Source of the DNA: Ajuga chamaepitys
Lineage: Eukaryota; Streptophyta; Magnoliopsida; Lamiales; Lamiaceae
Direction of reading: 5' to 3'
Assembly (NCBI GenBank): GCA_958295605.1
Contig: OY282504.1
Span: 38,234,133 to 38,298,132, forward strand
Length of the DNA: 64,000 bases
Below the pieces are notes generated by a model. The model did no database searches. It was not told where the DNA came from and saw only the letters and a list, made by a program, of their open reading frames with translations. Positions 40,401-52,800 of the stretch are shown here, in pieces (position 1 is the stretch's first letter; each line of letters starts with the position of its first letter). The position numbers and the translations under genes are program-made.

Positions 40401-42622
40401 GGGAGGGGGGGGGGGAGTTGATTTGATCCCCTAACTTTTTAACTACTCTAATTTGGTCCCATATTTAACTACCTTTTCAATGTAGTCCCGTACCTCATCA
40501 ATTGCTCAATTTTGAATCAATTTGATCCAATTTTGACCAACTCACCGGAAAAGGTCACATGCCTCCCACGTGCCGGCGCCGATCAGGGAGTCCGATGACT
40601 TATGCCACGTGGCGCCGCATTTGTGAGGTGACTTTAATTTTTTCTTTTTTTCTTTTGTATATCACAACAAACCATTTAATAACATTAACAACAAAAACCC
40701 AAAGGTCGTGCATCGCTCTTGCCCCCACCACCTTGATGCTCGTCGCTGCAACAATTTGCCGCCGGAGGAGAGTGATGCACTATTTTATACCCTAGTTGAT
40801 GCACTATTTTATACCCTAGTATACCGCAAGTGCGGTGCTAAAGTAGCTAGTGGCAGACAAGGTCGATCCACATAGATTGTATTAGGTAAGCATAATACCC
40901 TAATTATAATACCTCTACTCTATCCATACTTTCGAATAAAATGATGGATTTCTTGTAATTTCTAAAACCTAATTTCTGATCATAACTAATTAATGAAGAA
41001 TTGCTTGGGAAGCAAGTAATAAAATATCAAGGTAGACTCGGATGGATAAAGATGTATTCTAGGGCATAGATTTTAATTATGAACTCCTATGTAAGATTAA
41101 CCTAAAACTCTAGACTTTTAAACCAGCTATGTTGTTTATTAGGTGGCACTACTCTAAAGAAGCCCTCCTTTCGAAGCCCCTAACGTGTAGATCAATTAAG
41201 GATAGTTACCCTCTCGAGCCAACTATCATGTAAAAGACTCCCAAGGGTCCCCTAAGCTAACGCCTACGCAATCCCTCACTCTCCTTGGACGATTATTGGT
41301 ACCTACGCTATATATGCTCGTATGCCTATTAACAGCCCCCTTCTCTCAAAGCCGAATTGTTAAGCAAGTATAATTATTAAATTGGCGAAATTAAGCAATT
41401 CATAAAATAAGAACAAATTATATAGATAAACAAACATAAAGTCTAGAATTAAAGATAAAACCAAAACATAGTCATTAACAATCTACTTTCTAATGTTAGA
41501 ACACAATAAGTATTTATCTACTCATAATCAAAGTCAAAAACCAAATATATTCATTGACAAACAAGTTTGGAATAATTAACTAAAGAAAAGAAATTGTAAA
41601 CCCCAAATCTTGCTCTTCGATCGTCGTCTCGTCACTTCCTTGCTGTTCAATCTAGCTTTCAAGTACTTTTCTGATGATGATTGTATACAAAATTCGGACT
41701 AGGAAACATGTATTTATAAGTTAGGAAAGATTAGGATTGAAACAAGCTTGAATAAGCCAGAATGCGTGTAATAAAATTGGGCCGCCATACTGCCTTGACC
41801 GAGGCACATTTCGCCTCGACCAAGTTAGGCTGATTCGATCGAGTCACATTTGACCTCGCTTGAGTTGGGGTGTTCTGTCCAAAAATTCTAATCTGCCTAA
41901 CTCGGTCTTGATTGAGTTACATTTTGGCCTCGACCTAGTTGGCCTATTCGGCCTAACTTCGTATTTTTTTCGTTTCTTTCCATCTTCTTGCTCGTTTCTC
42001 ATCCAAACTTCGTCAAAACGGACTCTTTAACCTTTTTATACTTGATTAACACTAAAATACACATAAACATGTCATCTAGCTCAAAATAATGAATTTAAGC
42101 ATATTACGACTAGATACTCCTGCAAATGATACCAAATATATCCCTAAATCGACCTAAAATGCATGTATAATTGACGTGTATCAGAGAGCACCGTGCATGT
42201 GTGGTCGAAAATGGAGGAGATTTAATTGGTAGCCGGTTCTGCAGCTTCTTCAAAGTAAAAGTGAGAAGAAAAATATTTTTTTATTCTTTTAGGGTTAGTT
42301 TAATTTAATTTTTTCTTTAATTTTGTAACACGGATTTTGAGTTTTTGTTTTTTATTTTATTAAATGATTTGTTGAGGTATAAATTGATGTATATAAAAAA
42401 ACAAAAGCTACCTCACAATGCAGTGCCATTGCATAAGTCGTCGGAACTCCCTGGTCGGCGCCGACACGTGGCCTTTTCCGGTGAGCTGGTCAAAATTGGG
42501 TCAAAATTGGTCCAAGATTGAGCAATTGATAGAGGTACAAGACTAAATTGAAAAAGTAGTTAAACATGAGACCAAATCAGAAAAGTTAAAAAGTTACGTG
42601 ACCAAATCAACTTTTTCCCCCT
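40401..42622. mobile_element. Non-autonomous long-TIR element, split by a solo LTR
   Basis: Left arm (about 40401-40640) and right arm (about 42420-42622) are inverted copies sharing GTTGATTTG, CTAACTTTTTAAC, CAATTGCTCAAT, CCGGAAAAGG and GCATAAG/CTTATGC-like phrases. The middle holds a solo LTR (40773-42183) with a clean TSD; removing it leaves about 810 bp. The open frame at 40559-40795 has no recognisable similarity. A poly-G run marks the left end and a poly-C run the right end. TSD not resolved. Confidence 0.65.
40773..42183 (-). mobile_element. Solo LTR (Athila/Tat-like), TSD GAGAG
   Basis: Bounded by exact 5-bp repeats GAGAG (40768-40772 and 42184-42188); termini TGATGCAC...GTGTATCA. 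The first 24 bp are tandemly duplicated (40773-40796 and 40797-40820). A TATAAATA box on the minus strand (plus 41711-41718) suggests minus-strand transcription. The phrase 'ccgcaagtgcggtgctaaag' followed by 'ggtcgatccaca' is typical of Athila/Tat-type Gypsy LTR edges. No internal genes, so it is a recombination relic. Confidence 0.8.
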
Positions 42623-42917
42623 AATAATAAATAATTTGTGACCACTTGTTGTCACAAACCTCTTTACATATTATTTTAGACCATTTTAAAACTTCTTTTA
42701 TAGACAACTAGTTATTGCAAAAAATATTTTGAACACATTTGAAACTACTTCTCTATGTTGTGACTATAATATCATTTTTGTTGTTGTACATCTAGGAGTG
42801 TAAGTTTGGTTTGTTCACTTTTACACCGTATTCGAGCTTAATTTGTCAGATTTATTGATGGCTCACCAACATCATCGACCCAAAATAAGAATGCATATCA
42901 ATATAGCTTAATAAATA

Positions 42918-43131
42918 CTCCCTCCGTCCTGGTCTAATTTGTCTACCTTGATCGGACACGGAGGTTAAGAAAAACAGATTTTGTGGAATCTTTGACTTTT
43001 TCATAGTGAAGATTGAGAATGAAGATTTTGAGGGTGGAGATTATGAGAGAAATTTGTCATTTATGGACTGACAAACTAGGTTGAGACAAACCAAAAAGAA
43101 AAATAGGCAAATTAGAGTGGGACGGAGGTAG
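42918..43131. mobile_element. Stowaway MITE 4
   Basis: Begins CTCCCTCCGTCCTGG, ends GGGACGGAGGTAG, flanked by TA at 42916-42917 and 43132-43133. Interior phrases match the Stowaway copies at 4.5-5.6 kb. Confidence 0.88.
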
Positions 43132-43205
43132 TATATTTTATCATTAAATAAATAAAAATAAACTACAAGTTCCTAAATGAATAGATATTTAGTAAAATTA
43201 ATTTA

Positions 43206-44715
43206 GGGAAAATTGGTATAAATGTCCAGTATGTTTTCACTATTTAGAAACTAGGATACTAAGTATACTACTTTTTAAAAATGCCTCCTAACTTACAAAA
43301 AATTGGTGAAAATGCCCTGTGACCGGCTATAGGTTGTTAAGCAGCCGGTCACCTGTGAGCTGTCTTTTTACTTTCGGGAAAATTTGTATAAATGACCAGT
43401 GTGTTTTCCTTATTTAAAAACTAGGACTTTAAGTATATACTTTTTAAAAATACCTTCTAACTTACCAAAAAATGGTGAAAATGCCACGTGACCGTCTATA
43501 GACTCTGACACAACTGGTCATTAATGAGGCGAAGCTCTTTTTCTGATGTGACATTAAATTTTCATTTTTATTTTTATTTTTTCTGTTGACTCATTTGTTA
43601 GCCTGGAAAAAAAATATGTCATTGACTTTGGTGGTGGCGGATTCGACGGGGAGGAGGCGAATAGGCAAAGAATTGGGTGATTGTTCAGGTTCCGATCAGT
43701 TAATGGATGGGTGGGCTGGGCAAAGCATTGTTGGCTTCTTCTTCCATCTTCAATGTTGGCGTCTTTGTAAGATTGCATGACATCAATAAATATTAGGGTT
43801 TAGTATGTTGTAATTAAGGAAGAAGAATGAAACAATTTAGTTTTTAATTTTTTAAATAATAATCTAAAATTTATTTATTAATATTTCATATAATTATCCT
43901 AATTCATAATTTAAAATGAAATAATAATAACATGAGAAAAGTAAAAAAAAAAAATTTAAAATATTAATGAATTTTAGAAATTTTAAATAAAATTCATATT
44001 TTTTTTATTTTTCTAATGTTTAAATAAATTTTAGAATTTTTTAAAAAATATCAGAAATAAATTTTAATTTTTGAATTTTAAATCAATTTTATAATTTTTA
44101 AAATAAATTTTAGAAATAATTTTTTTATTTTTGGATTTAAAATGAATTTTATAATTTTTGAAATAAATATCAGAATTTTTTTTTTAAATCTTTGAATTTT
44201 ATAATTTTTAAAATAAATTTCACAAATAAAATTTTTATTTTTCTAAAGTTTGAACAATTTTCTGGGGATTATAATTTTTTATAAATTCAAACTAATATTT
44301 TATTTTATTTTTTCACCCTAATAAATGAGTCAACAGAAAAAATCAAAAATCAAAAATAAAAAATTAATGTCACGTCAGAAAAAGAGTCTCACCTCATTAA
44401 TGACCGATTGTTCACAGTCTATAGACGTTCACAAGGCATTTTCACCATTTTTTGGTAAGTTAGAAGATATTTTTAAAAAGTGGTATACTTAATGTCCTAG
44501 TTTTTAAATAAGAGGAATATACTGGCCATTTCTACCAATTTTCTCGAAAGTAAAAAGACAGCTCACAGGTGACCGGCTGGTTAACTGCCTATAGCCGGTC
44601 ACAGGGCATTTTCACCAATTTTTCGTAAGTTAGAAGACGTTTTTAAAAAGTGGTATATTTAGTGTCTTAGTTTCTAAATAGAGAAAACATACTGGGCATT
44701 TATACCAATTTTCTC
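43206..44715. mobile_element. Mutator-like (MULE) non-autonomous element, 9-bp TSD
   Basis: Arms of about 390 bp (43206-43605 and 44326-44715) are inverted copies starting GGGAAAATTGGTATAAATG / GAGAAAATTGGTATAAATG, flanked by the exact 9-bp repeat ATTAATTTA (43197-43205 and 44716-44724). Each arm is itself a tandem pair of related units of about 175 bp ('ttggtgaaaatgcc', 'accggctatag'). The 720-bp centre has no transposase. A short exon-like stretch at 43600-43770 gives open frames on both strands (for example MSLTLVVADSTGRRRIGKEL), which I cannot assign to a family. Confidence 0.85.
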
Positions 44716-45299
44716 ATTAATTTATTATATTCTAATAAATTAGATATTAATGATGAGTAATATTATAAAAAATATAAATTAAGTTCTTAGTTTGATTTTC
44801 AAAAACTAACTTTGGAGTCTATTAATGAATTTGCTATCGAGCTTAAAAATCGAACACTACAAGAAAACTGCAATTTACAAATGGATATTGCCAACAAGTG
44901 GCATCCGTTGGTAATTACCAACAAAATAGCAACTGATTGCTAACAATATATATTTGGTTAATTTTGTGACGAATCCACCAACAGATTAACAACAAAACTT
45001 TATTAACTGAAGAAATTCGTTGGCAAATTTGGTGTATTTCTCTAGGGATAACCTTAGCAACTACTTACCAACAGACTACTAACAAACTTTACCGACTGAT
45101 GTAAGTCGTTGGTAATATTTGGTTGAAGGAAGAATATTGTATTTACCAACTAAAAATTTCATTGCTAGTCGCCAACGAATTTTTAATTTATTGGTATTTT
45201 GTAACAGATTCACAATTTCCTGGTAATTTCCTACGGATCTTCATCTGTTGGTAGTTTTGCCAACAACTTCATATGTTTGTGATTACAAATGAACACATG

Positions 45300-46020
45300 A
45301 AAGTTAGAGATCACCTTATGGATTGTGAATGTTGTTGTTAATTAATTAGTGATTAAAATATTGCTTCCTTTGTAATCATCAATGAGCTTCTATTTTCTTT
45401 CGATAATTGCCAACTATCAAAATCTATTATAAATTCATATTTGCAAAAGGAAAACTCAGTTCGTAATCATTAGAAGTGGATATTCGGGCGGTCAGGCCCG
45501 GTCCTATCTCATCCGGCCAAGGTCATATTTCGGGTCGGGTTGGACCAAATTTGATCGGGCCTGAAATTAGTTATTACAGTCCAGTCTATCCCCTTATAAT
45601 ATACTAAGATTATCGGTCAACCAATTGTCTATTGGGCTTTTGCCCCATCAGGCTGGGCCAATTAGGCCAAAATTTATGTGGTCCAGTCCATCTAAAATAT
45701 CTAACAATTTAGGCCGGTCCATTCAAATAAAATTCAATTAAAAATTGTGGATAATTAAGAAGACAACCAATTTATTAAATATATTTTGGTTATGCTTAAT
45801 ATTTTTATTAAAAAAGCTTATTTTTTTTTTAATTCTACTATCATTTATAAAATAATGACATTACGTAAAGATTCAAAACTATATAAATTGAAGAAGATTT
45901 GTGTATATTAATTAACTTGAGATAATGGAAAAGGTTTTCCAGAAAAAGAAATAGAAAAAAGAAAAGTTAAACGAACAAAAAAAGAAATTCAAAACAAACT
46001 TCACTGCTATAACAAAAAAA
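45300..46020. other. AT-rich stretch with a GGGCC-rich hAT-like patch
   Basis: No gene. Around 45475-45740 there are repeated 'gggcggtcaggcccggtcc', 'gggtcgggttggacc' and 'ggcccgg'-like phrases typical of plant hAT-type repeats. Two ends could not be paired. Confidence 0.45.
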
Positions 46021-46170
46021 CGCGTTCTAGGTAGATTTCTCCCTCAACCCAAGTTCCACCCTACTCCGCACGCCGCCTCGCTACTGTCACCATCGACGTC
46101 GTTGCTACTGTCATAGCGACTGCTGCAGTCTCCGTCGCAATTTACCAACTTCACGCCAGAAAACGACAGG
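46021..46170 (+). other. Probable 5' UTR exon of the CACTA transposase gene
   Basis: A GC- and C-rich island in AT-rich surroundings ends in CGACAG followed by GTACGT, a good splice donor (GT at 46171). An acceptor TTGCTTAG/GGACTT lies at about 47296, just before the transposase ATG at 47328. This implies a 5' UTR intron of about 1.1 kb that now contains the MITE at 46767-47047. Inferred from signals only. Confidence 0.45.
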
Positions 46171-46562
46171 TACGTACACCACCTGCCCCACCCGTTTCAC
46201 GGAAAAGTCTGTTGCACGGCGGCGTTGGCGTGGCTAAATTGGGTTTGTCGTCGTCGAAATTTATTCTGATTTTAGAAAAGAAATGAAGTATATTTCTTTC
46301 AAGAAAATTGGGTTTGTGTGTGAGACTAGAATTTGTGTTTTTATTTATTGAAATCAGAAACTTATAAAATTTAAATGTTAAGTTTGGTCAAATTACTTAG
46401 ATTTTTACCGTACTTTGCTCTGTTTATCATGCAATGGCTCTAACTAATCATTTATTTATTTCTTGTTCATTATTTTGCTTTTCAATTTTTGTATGTTTTT
46501 TTGTGGATAATAGTCGGCCTGTGACTGCGATAGTGATGGTCACTAATTGGTATTAGTTCTAA

Positions 46563-47047
46563 ATGCTTAGAGGATATTTGCGATTGTTTTTACTTTTGAT
46601 TAGTGATTAATATTAAAGATTTTATAAAAATCACTTATGTAGAAAGTAGGTAGTATTTGGAAAAAAAAAAGTGATTTCTAACAATAAGTAGGAGAATGGA
46701 GTTTTTGGTGTAAAATCACTTATGTCTTAAAAAAAATATCATACTATTTAAATAATTGTCATTAAGGGGGTGTTTGCGATTGCTTTTGCTTTTGAAAAAG
46801 TGATTAATATTGGAGATTCTATAAAAATCACTTATGTAAAATGTAGACAGTGTTTGGAAAAAAAAATTGATTTCTAACAATAAGTAGAAGTTGGAGTGTT
46901 TGGTATAAAATCACTTATGTTTTTTAAAGCACTTTTTCCTTGGAAGCACCTTTCTTAAAGCAGAAATTGCCTTTGCAAACACTACAAAATAACTTTTCTT
47001 AAGTCATAAGCTGAAAAATACTTGGAAAAAGCAAATGCAAACACCCC
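46563..47047. mobile_element. hAT/Tourist-type MITE (46767-47047) next to a partial copy of itself
   Basis: The full copy has ends GGGGTGTTTGCGATTGCTTT and (reverse complement) GGGGTGTTTGCATTTGCTTT, about 281 bp. Sequence 46563-46740 repeats its left half ('gattgtttttacttttgatt', 'aaaatcacttatgt') without the right half. No exact TSD was resolved. It lies within the inferred 5' UTR intron of the transposase gene. Confidence 0.6.
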
Positions 47048-47327
47048 ATATTCTCTTTATCTATGTATAATTATTTGCCCAAATTAAGCAAATATTAGAC
47101 TGCTCATTATGATATTTATCTTGTAAACATCAATTTGGTGATATTGATTTATATTTATCACAATTAAAAAAAAAAAGATATATGGTTTTTTTTTTTTCTG
47201 GTTTCACATCTTTGTTGATAAGTATGTTCTTTAATAGTAAGTTTTGTCATTATTTTCATAGTAATAGCAATCATTATCTTATTGGTGTTGCTTAGGGACT
47301 TACATATCAAATATCAATGGATTAAAA

Positions 47328-48005
47328 ATGAGACCAGATCGTCAGTGGATGTATCATAGGTTTACAAGTGGTCATCTAAATGAAGAATTTGTCGGTGGTC
47401 TACAAAAATTTATTGAGCTTGCTACGAGTCAAACTGAATGGATGGATGGGAACAAAATTAGGTGTCCATGTAATAGCCGTACATGCCAAAATCGTGTATA
47501 TTGTGATTTAGATCTAGTTAAGTTCCATTTGACCAAATATGGATTTGTTCCAGAATATTATGTATGGGATTGCCATGGGGAAACCAATGAGGTCGTCTAC
47601 AACAGTGAGGATACAATAGGTAACCAGGGAATGGATAATATAGATGCCTCCACTGCATACCACTCTATGGTATTAGATGATGTTGGTCCCGATCTTCCTC
47701 CTCAAGACTTGGATGAACCTCCCAATCCAGAAGCTCAGAAATTTTATGATATGCTCAATGCTGCAAATATCGAGTTATGGCCTGGTTGTAAAACGCATAC
47801 ATTGTTGTCACATGTTGCTCGAGTTATGACCATGAAATCTGAGAATCGTATGACTGAAAAGAACTTTGATCAAATGGTTCAATATATGAAGGAGATTCTT
47901 CCAGATGATAATGTAGTAACAGAGAACTTCTACAATACGAAGAAGTTGCTAAGAGGCATGGCTTACCCGTGGAAAAGATTGATTGTTGCACAAATCGTTG
48001 CATGA
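47328..48005 (+). pseudogene. CACTA transposase gene, N-terminal part (transposase-associated domain)
   Basis: 225 codons from ATG 47328. Residues 1-90 form the transposase-associated zinc-finger-like domain that precedes TNP2: DRQWMYHRFTSGHLNEEFVG, IRCPCNSRTCQN, VKFHLTKYGFVPEYYVWDCH. This is followed by an acidic linker and KFYDMLNAANIELWPGCKTH, the start of the usual TNP2 upstream region. The frame ends at a TGA after RGMAYPWKRLIVAQIVA. Beyond it 48020-48180 still shows DDNKLNSCKFCGHPLYK-like sequence in another frame with stops, so the gene is broken here. Confidence 0.85.
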
Positions 48006-48189
48006 TATACTAGCGTGATGACAACAAGCTAAATAGTTGTAAATTTTGTGGACATCCTCTGTACAAGAGAACGGGTTGAGAAAGCAACAAAAGACAGAAA
48101 TGTAATATTCTGTACAAGAAAATGTATTACTTCCCTCTCGCCGATAGGCTAAAGAGATTATACAACTAAGGAAATGAGGTAGCATGCGG

Positions 48190-49118
48190 ACCATAAGGCT
48201 AAAGATGGTGTTATGACACATCCCTCAGATTCTCTTGCTTGGCAACATTTTGACAAGGCATATCCTGATTTTGCAAATGAAAGAAATGTGCGATTGGGGC
48301 TTTGTACTGATGGGTTTCAACCATTTGGGCAATCAGGACAACAATATTCTTCTTGGCCAGTAATAATAACACCATACAACCTACCGCCATGGCTATGTAT
48401 GAAAGAACAATACATGTTTTTAACTGTGTTAGTTCCTGGGCCGGAAAACCCAAAAGACAAAATAGATGTATTCTTACAGCCTCTTATTGAGGAACTGAAA
48501 CAATTATAGGAGGCCGGTGTAGTAGCATATGATATTTCCAAGAAGCAAAACTTCCAGATGAAAGCTACTCTTATGTGGACAATCAGTGACTTTCTTGCAT
48601 ATTCAATGTTGTCTGGTTAGAGTACAGCTGGTCGATTAGCTTGTCCATATTGCATGGAGGACTCAGATGTGTTTACTCTTTCGAAAAGTAGAAAGCAGTC
48701 ATTGTTTGACAATCATCGTAAGTTTTTACCTCGGGATCATCTATTTCGAAAGAACAAAACTTCATTCTTGAAAAATAAAATTGTGGTCAAGGTTGCACCG
48801 CCAGTCAAGTCTGGAACTGAAATATTGAGAGAGATTGAAGATTTGGGAATAATGAAAGTCACGGAATTTTAGGCTAATGAGAATAATCGGGAAGCAGAGG
48901 TTGCGGTTGGAAAAGAGAAGCATTTTCTGGGATTTACCTTATTGGAGTTCAAACTTGATTCGACATAACCTAGATGAGATGCACATTGAAAAAAATGTAT
49001 TTGACAATATATTTAACACGGTTATGGATGTTGAAGGAAAGACAAAGGACACATGTAAATCTAGGGAAGAGTTGAATGAATATTGTCGTCGCCCTGAGTT
49101 GGCAAGGATTGTATCAAC
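48190..49118 (+). pseudogene. CACTA transposase gene, TNP2 catalytic region, with stops
   Basis: TNP2/Transposase_21 family sequence: HPSDSLAWQHFDKAYPDFAN, VRLGLCTDGFQPFG, SSWPVIITPYNLPPWLCMKE, VPGPENPKDKIDVFLQPLIE (to 48506), then EAGVVAYDISKKQNF, RLACPYCMEDSDVF, HRKFLPRDHLFR, and FWDLPYWSSNLIRHNLDEMH and IEKNVFDN (to 49118). In-frame TAG codons at 48507-48509 and about 48618-48620 replace tryptophan positions, and the frame changes near 48872. At 49118 the exon is cut by the Copia insertion and resumes at 54555. Confidence 0.85.
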
Positions 49119-49786
49119 TGTTAGTGAATTCAACTCCTAAACACACAACTAGACAGAATCTGGAATTCGCACAAAGATCAATCTGAAAAACACACACTCA
49201 GTTCGGCCAGAGTTGTGACCGAACTCGACTTGCGCAGAACAGGAAATAGAAATGGATTACACACAGCTTTTACGTGGTTCGTTCAAGATGAACTACATCC
49301 ACGGAGGCAAGGCACACCCCAATCCACTAAGAAATCCAAACAATTACAGAGAATACACTCAAGAAACAAAATGCCCAATTCTGGAACAAATTAGGGCAGA
49401 AAACGTTCTCTCTCAAAATAATCTCTCTAATCTAAGAAACAAGGAAATTGCTCGATGTAGTGTTCTTCTCCTTGATGAGAGCTTTACAATGATATAAGAA
49501 TTGGAGCTCGAATGTAACCGTACAAAAAGTTCTAACTGAATCAAGTTGAGCTCAGCTACCGGACAAAAACGACGGTTTTCTTCGTCACAAATTCTGAAAC
49601 AAACTCGTCACAAATGACGGTTATCCTCAACTGCCACGAACCCGGCTCATTCTGAACAGCTTAGCTTCTTGATGCTCAAACCCGGTTCAAACCTCCGGTT
49701 CTTCACTTCCTGATCCCGGTTCCACATTCCCAACACACCATATTACCAAGTATAGCTCACTTGATGAGATTGAACACCACCTCACA
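49119..49786 (-). repeat. 3' LTR of the Copia element
   Basis: 668 bp, almost identical to the 5' LTR. The open frame at 49252-49497 (plus) is a chance frame in the LTR. The adjacent internal sequence 49787-49800 reads GAGGTGGAGATT on the minus strand and is the likely polypurine tract. Confidence 0.92.
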
Positions 49787-49870
49787 AATCTCCACCTCAA
49801 TGAATCAAGTGTGCCTCTTCCTGCCTCACCACTGCCTTTCTGTTTAATACTCTTCATGACATTGCTCAAG

Positions 49871-52800
49871 CTACAGCAAGCTCGAACAATGCTCCACTTT
49901 GTTCCCAGGTACACCCTTGGTAAGAAAATCAGCAGGGTTATGCAATGTGTGTACCTTCTTCACCTCCACAAAACCAGAATCAATGATATCTCTAGCAAAA
50001 TGTAACCTGACATCAATGTGTTTTGACCTTTCATGAAATGCTTGATGTTTCACAAGATGTAAAGCACTTTGATTATCACAGTAGATTGCCACACACTTCT
50101 GCTTGATATCCAACTCTCTCAAAATTCCTTTCAGCCAGATTGCCTCTTTGATAGCTTCAGTTAAGGAGATATATTCTGCTTCTGTTGTTGACAGTGCTAC
50201 AACTGATTGTTGTACACTTCTCCAGCTAATGGCTGTTCCAAATAAGGTAAACACAAATCCAGAAATAGATTTCCTTGTGTCTATGTTTGCTGCAAAATCA
50301 GAATCAGCAAACCCCTCCAATGCAACAGTACTTCCATCCACTTTCTTTTCAAATTTCAGTGACAAGTTCACTGATCCTTTCAAATACCTCATCACATGTT
50401 TCAAAGCTTCCCAAAGCTCACCTCCTGGGTTTGACATGAACCTGCTTACTAAAGACACAGCATAGGCCAAGTCAGGCCTGCTACAAATCATTCCATACAT
50501 AAGACTTCCAACTCCACTTGCATAAGGGATATTGCTCATATGTATGATTTCCTCTTCAGTCTTTGGGCATTGTTCTTTGGAGAGTTTCTTCTGTAGATTA
50601 ACTGGAGTGGAGAGAGGTTTGGCCTCATGCATATGAAACCTCTCCAACACCTTCTGTAGATATTGCCTCTGATATAACCAAAGCACTCCAGCTTCTCTGT
50701 TTCTTAGAATGTTCATGCCCAAAATCTTCTTGGCTTCTCCCAGATCTTTCATGTCAAATTCAGTATTAAGTCTATCCTTCAACCATTGTACTCTCTTCTT
50801 GTTCCTGCTGGCAATTAGCATATCATCCACATACAATAGAAGGAAGACTTTATCTTGCTTTGAACCTTTGTTGAAGTAAACACAACTATCATAAAGACTT
50901 CTTACAAAGCCAACACTGATCATGAAGTCATTGAACCTCTTATTCCACTGTCTTGGACTTTGTTTGAGTCCATATAGTGACTTCTTCAGCAAACAAACTT
51001 TGTCTTCTTGTTCAGGAACAACAAAGCCTTCTGGCTGTTTCATATATATCTTCTCATTGAGTTCTCCATGTAAGAATGCTGTCTTTACATCCAGTTGTTG
51101 CAATTCCATGTCCTCTTGTGTAACTTTTGATAAAAGCAACCTGATTGAGCAATGCTTTACCACTGGAGAGAAAACTTCATTAAAATCAATTCCTTCTCTT
51201 TGTGTAAAGCCCCTAGCCACCAATCTTGCTTTAAACCTCACCTGTTTGGATCCTGCTGTCTCTAGTTTCTTCTTGTATATCCATTTAGAGCTTACAAGTT
51301 TCTGACCTTTTGGTTTATCCACCAATATCCAGGTCTCATTCTTTTCCAGGGACTCCATCTCTTCAATCATTGCCTGTATCCAGTGTTCACCTTCTTCACA
51401 GTCTAGTGCTTCTTTAAAACTACTAGGCTCTTGTGATTCCAGGTCTTCAGCAACACTCAAGGCATAGTGAACACTCCCTGCTTGACCATAGAAATCAGGT
51501 CTGTTGATTGTTCTTCTAGGCCTGTCCCTTCCAATGCTGTATTCTCTGACATTTTGTGAAGGTCCAGCTTGTTCTTCTTCTTCAGATGATGAATCACTAT
51601 CTTGTAGATTTTCTTGTGGTTGAGGTGTGTGATTATCTTCAGCAGGATGCTCCACCTGAATTGATATCTCTTCTGTCTCTTTAGCACCATCAAATTCTTC
51701 CTTAGAGCCTATAGAAGTGTAAGCCATCACATTCTCATTAAACTTTACATCTCTACTTGTGATTATCTTCTGATTTCCCTTCTCTAAGCACCACAATCTG
51801 TAGCCCTTTATTCCATCCGGATATCCAAGAAATACACATCTTAGAGCTCTTGCATCTAGCTTGTCTTGCTTGACATGGACAAAAGCAAGACACCCAAACA
51901 CCCTTAACCCTTCATAACTTGGTTTCTGTCCACTCCACACCTCTTCAGGTGTTTTGAACCCAATCACTGATGAGGGTGAACTGTTAATGAGATAACATGC
52001 TGTAGCAATGGTTTCTCCCCAAAATACCTTTGGCAACCCAGCATCCAACAGCATACACCTCACTCTTTCAAGAAGAGTCCTGTTAAGCCTCTCAGCAACT
52101 CCATTCTGTTGAGGATTCATTGGAACAGTCCTGTGTCTCTTTATTCCTCTTTCTTCACAGAAGTTTGTAAACTCAGTAGATAGATATTCCAGTCCATTGT
52201 CAGTCCTAAGGTGCTTCAGCTTCTTCCCTTTGACATTTTCCAGTTGAATCAACCATGTTTTGAACTTATGAAAAGCATCACTCTTATTCTTCATCAACAT
52301 GATCCACACCTTTCTGCTGTAATCATCAATCAAGGACATGAAATACCTTGCACCACCATGAGACTCTGTCCTTGCAGGACCCCATATGTCAGAGTGAACA
52401 TAATCTAATGGCTCTTGAGTTGTGTGAATACCCTTTCCATAGGGCAGCTTCTTGGATTTGCCCAAAGCACACTGATCACAGAACTCCAGATCTTGATTTC
52501 CCATGTTTCCAATTACTCCACTTCTTGACAGTTCCTTCAACCCTTTCTCTCCTATGTGTCCAAGTCTCTTGTGCCATTTAACAAGCTCAGAACTGCTCAA
52601 GACCATGTCCACACTCCCAACAACAGGTGAGCCAATCAAGATAAACAACCCATTATGCTGTCTACCTTTTATCACCAATTTTCCATGTTTTGTGATATGC
52701 AAGAATCCATCTACTGAGCTAAACTGACACCCACTAGTTACTAAAGAACCAAGAGATAGAAGATTTCTTTTAAGGCCAGGAACATATCTTACATTTGAGA

